A DNA stretch of 64,000 nt from Cenococcum geophilum 1.58 (taxonomy: Eukaryota; Ascomycota; Dothideomycetes; Gloniales; Gloniaceae). Each line of letters starts with the position of its first letter. Within the stretch, counting starts at the first letter, position 1. The position numbers were made by a program, and so were the translations under genes. Of this stretch, positions 1-10,782 are shown piece by piece. The notes beneath the pieces are model-generated. The model was not told where the DNA came from. It worked only from the letters and a program-made list of their open reading frames with translations, and searched no databases. The stretch is taken from the NCBI GenBank assembly GCA_001692895.1, contig KV748291.1, positions 1-64,000 on the forward strand, written 5' to 3'.

Positions 1-2528
1 AGATCTAATCTATAGGCTTTTATATAGGCTCTCTAATTATTATAATAGCTAAAACGCTAAGTTTTAGTAGCGATTTATATAGTTTTATTATAATTAGGTT
101 ATAAAGGCTAGTAAGGTATTATAGTATAAGTATTTAAAATAGAATACTAGGGGCTTTCTTTTATAAATATATAAATTTCTTTATATACAGAGTAGTCTAT
201 ATAGGCCTATATAGGATCTATATTAGATATTAATTAAAGAATATAATATATATTTAAAATAGAGGTAGGTTTCTAATATTTTTATTTTAGAACTAGTAAT
301 ATACTTAATTAGGTANATAGGAAGTCTATTTAAAAAGGTAGTAAGGTTTTACTATTATAGCTATACTATCTATTATACCCCTATTACTTACGTTAAATAT
401 ATATATAAAGCTATATTAAATAAAGATATTCTAATAAAACTATATATTAAGCATAATTACAAGATCTTCCACAATAAGGATATAAGGTACCTTTTTGAGC
501 CTTCAGATTCATATAATCCTCGCGAGATTTAACTAGATCATCGTTTCTACCGAGAAGATACCGTATAATTATTAAAGAATTAAACTCCAAGCTCTAGCCT
601 CCCCAACTATATAATTTCCGAATTCCCTAGCGTTTTTTACTAGAAAAATACTGAACGCCACCCCTTTAAAAGGAGTGGCCCCCATAAACAAGCGGATCTT
701 CCCCAATATTAATAAGATTTTATTGAAAATTCTAAAGAAAAACTCCAGAGGCCTAGATAAAATATTAAAATAATAAACTCTCTATAAAATAATAAAAAAC
801 CTACTAATTTAACATTTTTACTAACCATTGGCTGGTTAAATGCATTAAATGGTCTAAATAAGTAACTTGACGTAATTTTTAAGATATCTAGCCATTTAAG
901 TAGAAGAGTAGGTATATTAAGCTAGGGCTCTTCTCGGTTAAAGTAAAGAAAAAAGGGTTGGATTTCTATAAAGCCGTTAAAATTAGGTATATTTTTAAAA
1001 TTTTAAGATCTTACCTCCTGTTTAATGTGTTTTCCGAAAATTAAGCGTAAGTTTAACCTTTCTAGTGGCAAGGTTATGGATTCGAATATGCTGAACTTTA
1101 ATACGCAGAACCTTATTAAATCTAAGAAAATAGGCAAAAGCTATTGCATATATAAGGCTCATCATAATACGCTAATGAATACCTCCCTAAATCCGTCCTT
1201 CTTGACCTATAGGAAGACGGGATAACTAAGAAGTATATTTAAGATTTGCGTTATATTCGTAAAGCTCTTAAAGCTTTAACGCAGTAATTACTCTTACGCT
1301 TTCTTAAGTTTCTCCTGCATAAGTCTATAAAATAGCGTTAGTTATAGTAAATAGTAAATAATTATTGGTATTACCAAGAAAGAAAATATACCTTTTGTTT
1401 ATGTAGACTTCTTATATATCTTGCCATAATATCTAAAAGTGTTAGGTTTCCTGTCTATTCTCTATTGCTTTTCTCGGAAAATCAATCACTTCTAAGATAA
1501 ACCTTATGAGCGTAGAAATAGGAGACTGCTGCACACATTTTTTGCGCATGTGACTAGGTTCTATTCTTACTTTTTTATAGCAACTGAGAAGATGAGCTAG
1601 GTTCGGCCTTTTTATAGATAGATTAAATCTATAGGCATATTAATAGTGGAACATCTTTATTTGGCTTTTTAATAAACTTTTTGAGCTCTAGGGCTTCCTT
1701 TTTTACAAATTTAATATACTTTTTAATTTGCCTAGAATAATCTTATTAGATATAAGTATTTTTAACTAAATTCTTGGAATATATAGGAAATATACCCTAT
1801 ATAACCTGATAAAGTTATAGGTGCTAATGCACCCTCTGTAGCCTTATATACAGTTTCAAACAACTTATTAATTCTGACGGAATTATTAGATTCTGCTACT
1901 AAAATCTCTTATTGCTTATTAAGTTCCTTGTTAATTTCGGCATCTTCTATAGCTTTCTGTATAGGATTTAAGGGAGTTTTAGTGTCTAATAATAAAAGAA
2001 AAGAGTTAATTTAAGAGAGATAAGACATTTTCTAAGAAGAGAGAAAGTAATTCTTAATTTTTCTAAGGCTTATATGCGTGGAAAATAATTAGAAGGTTTT
2101 TAGTAAAAATAAGGTGCGGGGTAAGTCCTTTATTGAAGAAATCTAAAAAATAATTAGCGTTTATAGAAAAAACCGCTAATACAGCCATTTTTGCTATATA
2201 AATCTAAAATTAAATATCTAAAATTTTAAGATATTTTTAATAAAATCTCTAAAAGTTCTATTATTGTAATTATTTCCCTTAATATAGCTCTATTAAAAAG
2301 AAAAAAGTAGTAGCTTAATTGGGGTATAGGAGGAACCTTGGGTTTAACGAGAAATAAAGCTTAAGATGCTGTAGTTACTGTTTAAAATAAACAGCTTCTT
2401 AGGTTTGCTAAGGAATTTATTTAATCTAGAAGAAGAATATATAAAGAGATTGTAATTTATAAGGAAATGTTAGTATAACTGTAATAAGAGTATATCCTTA
2501 ATAGAAAAATATAATTAATTTCTTTAGG
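1..2528. other. RIP-degraded DNA, no recognised gene
   Basis: I see TA-rich degenerate sequence with short open stretches on both strands. Examples are 1025-1225 (+, 66 codons) and a minus-strand stretch around 1,780-2,000 that reads as a charged, helix-prone peptide. Neither matches a family I recognise. It is probably old transposon or duplicated-gene remains. One ambiguous base (N) occurs at position 316. Confidence 0.5.
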
Positions 2529-3594
2529 CAAGATAAAGGAGAAACAGTGCAGTTTCTTGAAGAATCCGATATAAAGGATATTAATCCTCTAAGAATTCAC
2601 CTATACCGTACAAATAATCTTTAAAAATACTAAAAAATGCCTTTACTTTTTAGTCCCTCTAAGACCCACTCTTATACTCTCTTAGTCTCCGAGAATTCCT
2701 TTAATATATCTCGGCTGCATTAAGAAAGAGATTGCGCTTTACCTCTCTAAGCAGAGGTTACTATTTGAAGGCAGAATTTATTTAATTTTAACTTAAATAT
2801 TAAGACTGCTAGAGATTTTACTTTAGTGCAGCGAGGTCTTTAAGAGACTTTTATGGAACTTATACGAAATCTATCTTAGTCTAATGCCGTTCAGCACCTT
2901 AACCAACCTTAAGTATTAACCTCGATTTTCTAGTTAAATACCCTTAAATCTTCTCTGCCACTCTAAGAAAACTATTGCCTATTTAGGGAAATTACTATAA
3001 ACGGAACACTACTAAAGTTCTTAAATAAGGATATTATATGGCCGTACGGAATTATTAGTTATACTAATAATATTTCTTAATTATTTTATAATTGGCACTA
3101 CTCTTTATATATAAAAGTAAAAGGTGTTCTAATTCCATTAAAATATTGGGCTTAATTATACCGTAGCGTAGCAAAAGAGTCTTAGGAAACCTTAAAAAAG
3201 GGCTATTTAGAGCAAAAGGTATTAATATATCTAATTTATATTAAAAGCCCTACCTATATTTACTAATTATACTTTATTTTATAGACTATTATATCAATAT
3301 ATAGCATATATTCTAGTGAAACTGCTTTTTAGGAGGACTTTTTTATGGTTAATAAGAGCTCTAAGCAGAGTAGGCACATAAAATAGATGGAAATAGTATT
3401 AAAAGCTCGGTTAAAATATTAAATAATTAATACCGAGGATGTTGCAAGGGCAAGAGCTGAATATTAAGGAAAATTGCTGGGTTTTAATAAAGTTTTTATA
3501 TATTAAAAAGGTTTAAAGGTGGAGGTATATAAGAGTAATTACTAAATTACTTAGAAATACCAAGAACTTAAAGGGAAATCTCGGCCTTAGGATA
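2529..3594 (+). pseudogene. Unidentified RIP-degraded protein-coding relic
   Basis: I do not recognise the product. A single forward frame can be read for about 1.07 kb. It is interrupted almost only by TAA and TAG codons, with one TGA near 2,768, and it has no obvious frameshift. That pattern is expected of a real gene closed by RIP. The decoded peptide is rich in charged and aromatic residues, includes the motif DVARARAEY near 3,440-3,465, and shows no signal peptide, membrane segment or catalytic signature I can name. Start and end are approximate. It lies upstream of and on the same strand as the NLR relic at 4.8 kb, but the gap of about 1.2 kb argues against one gene. Confidence 0.4.
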
Positions 3595-4800
3595 ATAATG
3601 ATTTTAATTAGCGCAATAAAACAATAAAACTTTTTTACGGTTTTTCCTCTTGTTTTTTCCAATAAATTATAAGTGCGTATTTAGAATTTATAATAAGACT
3701 TAGTATCTACTACGTTAAAAAATTCGTGCTTACAGCGCATGCCCGCTTTTAAGATTTTCTTAGAAAATTTAGTAGATAAGGCCAAATTCCTAATAGCACC
3801 CCTTAAGACTATATCTAGACCTCTATTAGACTGTTACTAGATAGTTACCGAATGGTTACTTTTTAGTCTTAAAGAAGCTTCAAGCTAATTTTACTAGTAA
3901 TTACATGCCTTTGGAAACCTGGCGCTAGGTTCTATTATAACAGTCCGTTAAGTACTAGAAAAAGGACTAAACGTATATTTTTTCTTAAAAAATACATAAA
4001 ATGCGACATATTATCTCATACTTTTAGAGTAAGTCTAACTCCGCGCCCTATCTTATATTAAGGCATACTAGGTATTTCTAGGCATTAACTAAGCCGTATA
4101 TAGAATTTTGCTAACTTTTCCGAGAAAGGGGCTTATCTTTGGTAGCAACGTTAAGATTTGGCCTAAGCGCGCGTGGCCTGGGCGGTCTAAGCCCGCTTAG
4201 ACGTCGGACTATTACTTTTCTAGTTTAAAGGTTTACTTCTAGCGAATTTGCGTACTGGAAACACCGCTAATTACCCTACATTAAATAAAATCAGTGGGAG
4301 AATGAGGGGCTGTGTAGGACGCTAGTCCGAACCGGTCCTCTTAACATTAAAACCCGCCAATAGTAATAGCACACGTTATCCCGCCTTATAAGCCACTATA
4401 TATTGTTTATATACGCCGTACAACTCCCCTTACGAATTAGGACGGGCGCCTATTACGCCATTTTATATGAACTTTGCGCCTTAGACCTGCCCATTAGTGT
4501 CTTAGCGTCCATTTATTCAGCGTAGCCGCAACCGTATACACCCTCACATTGTCCCTTCTATCCCCTAGGTTTTGTAATATAATATAACCAGTAAATAAAA
4601 GTATTGTCTTAAGTCTAATAGCTATAAGACTTTACTAATAGCCTCTTGTATTAACCCTCTTATAAAACTAGAAAGTTGGATATATACTATTTATATTACC
4701 TAGTAATTCTAGTGCCCTACTGCAACTCAGCGCTTAATGATGTTAAGATACTGATCCTAAGCCTTCCTAGGTTCTCTGAAACTGCAGGACTCTGGCATTT
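3595..4800. other. Intergenic stretch before the NLR relic
   Basis: No gene was found. Positions 4,140-4,570 are less AT-rich than the surroundings and contain short CG-rich words, so this may be the former promoter region of the NLR that starts near 4,810. No TATA box, tRNA or other signal can be supported. Confidence 0.4.
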
Positions 4801-4809
4801 AGTATATTA

Positions 4810-7800
4810 AACCCTAAGGACTATACTGTTGGCTGGATCTGTGCTATAACTACGGAGTATATTGCCGCGAAAGCGTTTCTTAATAAAGAGCATAAAGGAC
4901 TAGAATATATGTCTTTTAGTAATAATAACAGCTATATAGTAGGCAAAATTAGGAAATATAGCATTGTTATTACTATCTTGCCCGACGGAGAATATGGCAT
5001 AGCCTCTGTAGCAAATATTGCAAGAGATATACTATATAGCTTTCCTAATATTAGAATTGGTCTAATAGTCGGCATCAGCGGTGGTGCGCTAAGTTAAAAG
5101 CATAATATCCGTCTGGGTGACATTGTAGTTAGCTCTCCTTATAATGGGAAAGGTAGTATATTTTAATACGACTTTGGTAAAATAATATAAGATTAAAGCT
5201 TCTAATAAATAGGGTTCCTAAATTAGCCACCACCCGCCCTATAGACGGCAGTGAGTGGGCTTAAGGCTTATTATAAAATTAAAGGGCATAGGCTTAAAGA
5301 GGCTATTAATAGTATTCTTAAGAAGCATTAAAGACTGTGGTAGAAGTACAAGTAACCTAACCCAAGTAGTAACAGGCTATATTAAACTGGGGTTATCTAT
5401 CCTCTAGATGACAAAGTAAGCTACGCGGTAGTCTGTAGTAATAATCTATTAAACCTAATATTACAACCTAAACGGACTGAGAGTAAGGATAATCTAGTAA
5501 TCTATTACGGCCTAATTGCTTTAGTAAACTAGTTAATAAAGGACGCTTTAATTTGGGATATACTTACTAAAGAGAAGGACGTGCTATGCTTTGAAATGGA
5601 AGTAGTAGGGCTAATGAATCACTTTCTATGTCTGGTTATTCGTGGTATATATAACTACTCGGACTCCTATAAGAATAAGGAGTGGCAAGGGTATGTAGTA
5701 ATAGTAGCGGCTATATATGCTAAAGACCTTCTCTATTAAATTGCTTTAAATAAGGTGGAGGCTAAAAGGAGGATTAGTAATATTCTTTCTTCTAGTTAGT
5801 TAGTCTAAGGGATTATAAGAAATTATTCTTTTAACTAAACTTAAGTTAAATAACGTATAAGTGAAGTGCGTGTTACTACTTAGGATATAAGTATTACTGT
5901 TAAAAACTTAGGCATTAAGTATAGATAAGAAAATATTAAACGGTGGCTATTGCTATTAGATCCCTTAACAAACTATAATAAAGCCCTATAGTAACGCTAT
6001 AAAGGCTTAGGCCTTTGGTTTATAGAAAGTAATAACTTTACAAAATAGAAGATACGGCAAAATTCCTTTTTATAGCTTTATGGTATTCCTAGATGTGGTA
6101 AGACGATTCTTAGCTCTACTATTATTAAGAACCTTAGAAGTATCCTAGATTCTTAGCCTCTCCTTTATTTCTATTTCGACTTTAATAATATAGGCAAGTA
6201 AATAGTTAAGAGTATAGTCCGCGCCCTTATTAGTTAGCTTTACTACTAGTATTTAGAGACCTTATAAGAGCTAGAGACTTTCTTTTCCTCTTATAAAAAT
6301 GGACGTTAATAACTAACTAGCGGATTACTTTATAAGGTTCTCTTGTATATAATAGAGTAAGTTAAGAAAATCTGGCTTATTTTAGATGCGCTTAATAAAT
6401 GTAGTATAAGGAAAGGATTGTTAATAGAAGGATTACTATTGTGAATAAGAGAAGTCCTAAACTTGGAGTAAAGGAACGTTTACCTTTTAGTAATAAGTCG
6501 GCCAGAATAGGATATCAAATCCGAAATAATAGAGTTTACTTATATTAATAATAGAGTGCCTATTTAGAGCAACCTTATTACTAATAATATTTGTACGTAT
6601 GTTTATATAAGAGTTAAAGAGGATAATCGCTTTAGGAGGTGGCGATTATAACTGGAAGTTTAGAATAAGATTAAGACCTAACTTATAGAGAAAGTAGATA
6701 GAATATAAGACTAAGTAGTTTTATTATTAATCTATTATCTATAAAAGGTACTAAGAGTTAATAGGTTTTAATGGGCTGTATATTAGCTTAATACGCTAGA
6801 AAATTGCCTAGACTATTACACTCTCTAAAATGCTCTTATATCCCTCCCGAAGACATTAGACAAAACCTATACTAAGATCTTATATAGTATCCCTAAGAAA
6901 CATAAGCAGAATGCTATAAGAATTCTTTAATTCTTAATATACTCTGAGCAGCTATTAAGGATTAAGGAGGCCGTTAACGCCTTAGTAGTAGATACTAAAG
7001 AAGACTAACACTTTAATATAAGATATAGAATGCCTGTTCCTTATAAAATTTTACGTTACTATTTAAGCCTAGTAGTCTTAGTCTCCATAAAGGACCATCC
7101 GTATAATAAGGATGAAAAGACCGTAAAGCTTTAGTTGGTATATTTCTTGGTTAAAGAGTATCTAACTTTAAACCGGCTTAATAATAATATTACGTAAAAA
7201 TTTTAGGAGAACGCTGCTAAAGCATTAATTGCAACAGTTTGCCTTGTATATTTATTATACTTAAATATAGAGCTTCCAACTAAGGAGATTAGATAGAAAT
7301 TTCCGTTGGCGTAGTATAGCATAAGATATTGGATAACCTACGCTGTAGTGGCTAAAAGCAAGGATAAAACACTATAAGGTTTTATTAGGGAGTTTTTCTA
7401 CTACTATAGAAACTTGTATAGAAACTGCTATAGTCTTTATCGCCTAGATTAGCTATAGGAAGATGCACTAGGAGAGGAACTAGCTTTAGCGTTATATTAC
7501 GCATTATTTAGAGGTCTAGTAAATGCAGTAAAGTACCTGCTAAGCTAAGGGGCCGACGTTAACACGTAAGGTAGAGTCTACGGCAGCGCGCTCTATACGG
7601 TATTAGGAAAGGGCCACGATAAGATTATTAAGCTGCTGCTAAGCAAAGGCGCCAACGTTAACGTATAAGGTGGAGACTATAGTAGCGCGCTCTAGGCGGC
7701 ATTGGAAGGGGGCTATAATAAGATCATTAAGCTACTGCTAAGCAAAGGCGCCGACGTTAATATGTAAGGTGGAGACTTTAGCAGCGCGCTCTATACAGCA

Positions 7801-8868
7801 TTAGAAGGGGGCCACAATAAGATTATTAAACTACTGCTAAGTAAGGGCGCCGACGTTAACGCGTAAGGTAGACTCTATAGCGGCGCGCTTTAGGTGGCAT
7901 CGGGAGAGGGCTATAATAAGATCGTTAAGCTACTACTAAGCAAGGGCGCCAACGTTAACGCACAAGGTGGAGACTATAGTAGCGCGCTCCATACGGCATC
8001 GGGAGAAGGCTATAATAAGATTATTAAGCTGCTGCTAAGCAGGGGCGCCAACGTTAACGCGCAACGTGGAGACTCTAGCAGCGCGCTCCAGGTGGCATCG
8101 GAAGGGGGCTATAATAAGATTGTCGAGCTGCTACTAAGTAAGGGCGCCAACATTAACGCGCAACGTTAACGCTACGGCAGCGCGCTCCAGGCGGCATCGG
8201 GAGGGGGCCACGACAAGATTATTAAGCTGCTGCTGAGCAAGGGCGCCGACGTTAACGCGCAAGGTAGACACTCTAGCAGCGCGCTCCAGGCGGTATCAGG
8301 AGGGGGCCACAATAAGATCATTAAGCTGCTGCTAAGCAAGGGCGCCAACGTCAACGCGCAACGTCAACGCTCTAGCAGCACGCTCCAGGCGGCATCGGGA
8401 GGGGGTCACGATAAGATCGTCAAGCTGCTGCTAAGCAAGGGCGCCGACGTCAACGCGCAAGGTGGACACTATGGCAGCGCGCTCCAGGCGGCATCGAGAG
8501 GGGGCTACAACAAGATCATCAAGCTGCTGCTAAGCAAGGGCGCCGACGTCAACGCGCAAGGTAGATACTACGGCAGCACGCTCCAGGCGGCATTAAGAGG
8601 GGGACACAATAAGATCGTCGAGCTGCTGCTAAGCAAAGGCGCCAACGTCAACGCGTAAGGTGGAGACTACGGCAGCGCGCTCCAGGCGGCATCAGGAGGG
8701 GGCCACGACAAAATTGTCAAGCTGCTACTAAGTAAGGGCACCAACGTTAACGCGCAAGGTGGACTCTACGGTAGCGCGCTCCAGGCAGTATTAGGAGGAA
8801 GCCACAATAAGATTATTGAGCTACTACTAAGTAAGGGCGCCGACGTCAACAAAGAGTATAGTTAGTAA
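4810..8868 (+). pseudogene. PNP-NACHT-ankyrin NLR, RIP-killed
   Basis: This is a relic of a fungal STAND/NLR receptor. One forward frame carries three modules in order. First is a nucleoside phosphorylase-like (PNP_UDP) domain at about 4,825-5,760, with YTVGWICA, then VGISGG and IRLGDIVVSS, and a C-terminal [12 protein letters not shown] segment. Second is a NACHT ATPase at about 6,060-6,900, with Walker A GIPRCGKT at 6,082-6,105 and Walker B LILDALNKC near 6,376-6,402. Third is an ankyrin array at 7,510-8,868. Domain order and spacing match known PNP-NACHT-ANK proteins of about 1,350 residues. All modules stay in the same frame; only TAA/TAG codons interrupt it, so the gene died by point mutation and not by indels. 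The ancestral ATG is not visible. Such proteins are thought to act in non-self recognition or regulated cell death; the present sequence cannot encode one. Confidence 0.88.
7510..8868 (+). repeat. Ankyrin tandem array, about 14 units of 99 bases
   Basis: This is the C-terminal part of the NLR relic. About fourteen 33-residue units follow one another, each built around KIIKLLLSKGADVNAQ and SALQAASGGGHN-type cores. The nucleotide similarity between units is very high. Units in the middle and 3' part (about 7,900-8,640) keep CAA codons and have few stops, while units at the 5' end carry TAA at the same site. The last unit ends GADVNKEYS followed by TAG. Confidence 0.92.
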
Positions 8869-8869
8869 G

Positions 8870-9110
8870 GTTATGGTAGCCTTACATACATAATATATTA
8901 TTTTCTTTATATCTCTATTTTATAGAGAGTTAAGGGGACTATATACTTATATAGTTGTTATATTCGCTACTTAGATTCTAGTATCTCCTTTAAGGGGTTA
9001 AGACTTTCCTAAAAGTAGGGTATATAGGGGGTATATAGGGGGTGCAATAATAGATTACTAAACTAAAGCTACCTGCTCTTATATAAGCTCGAATCATTAG
9101 CGCACGCTTT
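8870..9110. other. Short intergenic stretch
   Basis: This is AT-rich sequence between the NLR relic and the patatin relic, whose 3' ends face each other. A short direct repeat, roughly GGGTATATAG occurring in tandem, is seen near 9,017-9,045. Nothing else is recognisable. Confidence 0.4.
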
Positions 9111-9114
9111 TATC

Positions 9115-10175
9115 TAGTTAAATACCGCCTAAGACTTAATATATCAGTCCGTAACTATAATAATTATATTCCTTTACTTTATATTCTTTAACCTAATATC
9201 TTTAAGCCCTCTAAGAACGTTAAACTGATAGTAGCGTCCCGTATTATTAAGCGCTAACTTATCTTAATAGAACCTTTCTACTATCTTTCTATCTATAGTA
9301 ATTGCTAAAAGGCTCTTCCTAATATTATCTAGATTGTCCTTAAACGGCGTAAGCAACGGAACACCTATTCTAATTAATACTAAACATTTAACCTTATCCT
9401 TAAGCGAGCCGGATAGCTATATATCTTACGCTTCGTTCCACACCTTATATACTAGGTTATTCGCGCCTATAGCGCCATCAATTAAGCCCTCCTAGAAGTC
9501 GCTAATAGTAAGCGGATTAAAGAATAATGACGCTGCCGATATTACCCGGCCTGCTTCCCAGATCTTAGTTATGCAGAGTAGTTATTCGCGGCCGCGTGGC
9601 AAGTAGTAGCTAGTAAGTTAAACCGTATCGCCGGTCTCCTTACTTATTATATATATAAACTTACACTCTACTAGTTAGTATATCCTTAACTTAATGCGTA
9701 TTAGAACTTATAACCTACACTTTATACTTTATATCTGGAGCGTCCTTTAATAGCGCATCCTTAGCCAGGCCTTACTTTATTATAATCTTATTAATTATAT
9801 ATTCCGGCTTAGCTAAGTTAAACAGTCCTTAGGCCTAGCCCCTTAATAGTTATATAGTATCTTTATTTCTATAATATCCTATCTAAAAGTAAGACATATA
9901 TATTAAGCACTTATTAACCGCCATCCAAAGCCAACTAAGTATAATCGCTATAAGCCTACACTACTTATTAGCCTAAGTCTAGCAAAGCCAATAACACTAG
10001 TAAGGGACCCGCCAGTGCTGGTGCCTCTAATTATGTTAAAGTAGTTATATAGCTTTGGCGACACGTCCGGGTTAATAGTCTTTATTAGCTGCTATAAGAC
10101 CTAAAGGGTCGATAAGCCGCGAACGCCGCCTCTATTAAGGGTAAGCAGGCAGAGGCTATACTTAGGCATAACTAG
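9115..10175 (-). pseudogene. Patatin-like phospholipase, RIP-degraded
   Basis: This is a relic of a patatin-family lipid acyl hydrolase with a Ser-Asp dyad. On the minus strand I read the oxyanion-hole region LTLNRGGVRGL near 10,130-10,160 (family consensus DGGGxRG, first Asp changed to Asn). The nucleophile elbow GTSTGG is at about 10,009-10,026. The catalytic Asp motif appears as DGAIGANN near 9,455-9,480. A segment typical of fungal patatins, WEAGRVISAA with a later GRYYQFNVLRGL, follows towards 9,230. TAA/TAG codons interrupt it, and one frame change seems present near 9,600. Fungal patatins occur alone or fused to NB-ARC/TPR modules; here I see no ATPase downstream, so it is a standalone or truncated gene. 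Confidence 0.8.
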
Positions 10176-10349
10176 AGGATAAAGGGAGGATAGATGGGTA
10201 GTATAGCTTAGTAAGGCAATAAGGCTGCGGAGATATATTTAGCCGAGGCTCGCATTCCTTTTTATTCACGCCGTTTAGATATAGGATAATTAGCGGTATT
10301 TCTGGCGATAAATTCGCCTAAAAGCTCTTTATACTTTACCCGCGCTAAT

Positions 10350-10395
10350 AGGGAGGGCGGCTGACCCGCACTAGCCATACCCTTATTAAGGTCTA
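10350..10395 (-). repeat. Copy 1 of a shared GC-rich terminal motif
   Basis: Reading the minus strand, an AAGGGTATGG core is followed by GTGCGGGTCAGCCGCCCTCC. Versions of the same block occur near 16,340 (+), 22,020-22,058 (-) and 49,520-49,562 (+). It looks like the end of a dispersed repeat family. Confidence 0.6.
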
Positions 10396-10746
10396 CTTTA
10401 TAAGGTTAAAGAATAGTAAAAGTAGAGAAATAGGGAACTATGTTTAGCGTTGGAACTGACTATCTTAGTATAGCGTTGTGGCGGATAAGTACTGCCTTAT
10501 TATGTGCCATCCGACCCACGCTACTAGCCATAGTCCCCTTCTATATATACCCTTGCGGCCTATAGCCCGGCTATAGTAATAAGCTAGAGCGGTTTAGCGT
10601 GGCGCGTTGCTAAGTCAACTAGAGCACGCGAATCTTAGAGTCTTCGTGGCCAGCCGCCTAGGCTAGAAGTACTCCTAGCTAAGGTATTATTGCGCATCTA
10701 AGGCTTTTAATTGCTAGGTTAATGTTATGGGATTAGAGGGTTATAT

Positions 10747-10782
10747 AGGGTTAGGTTAGGGCTTAAGGTTAGGAACCCTAAC
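10747..10782 (+). repeat. Short telomere-like sequence
   Basis: The stretch contains AGGGTTAGGTTAGGG followed by AAGGTTAGG and then CCCTAACC, that is, degenerate TTAGGG units with a unit in the opposite orientation. It is only about 36 bases long and could be chance in TA-rich DNA. Confidence 0.35.

Noticed and set aside
8172-8354. Minus-strand ORF in the ankyrin array
   Set aside because: It is the antisense shadow of the 99-base ankyrin repeats; its own repeat pattern follows theirs.
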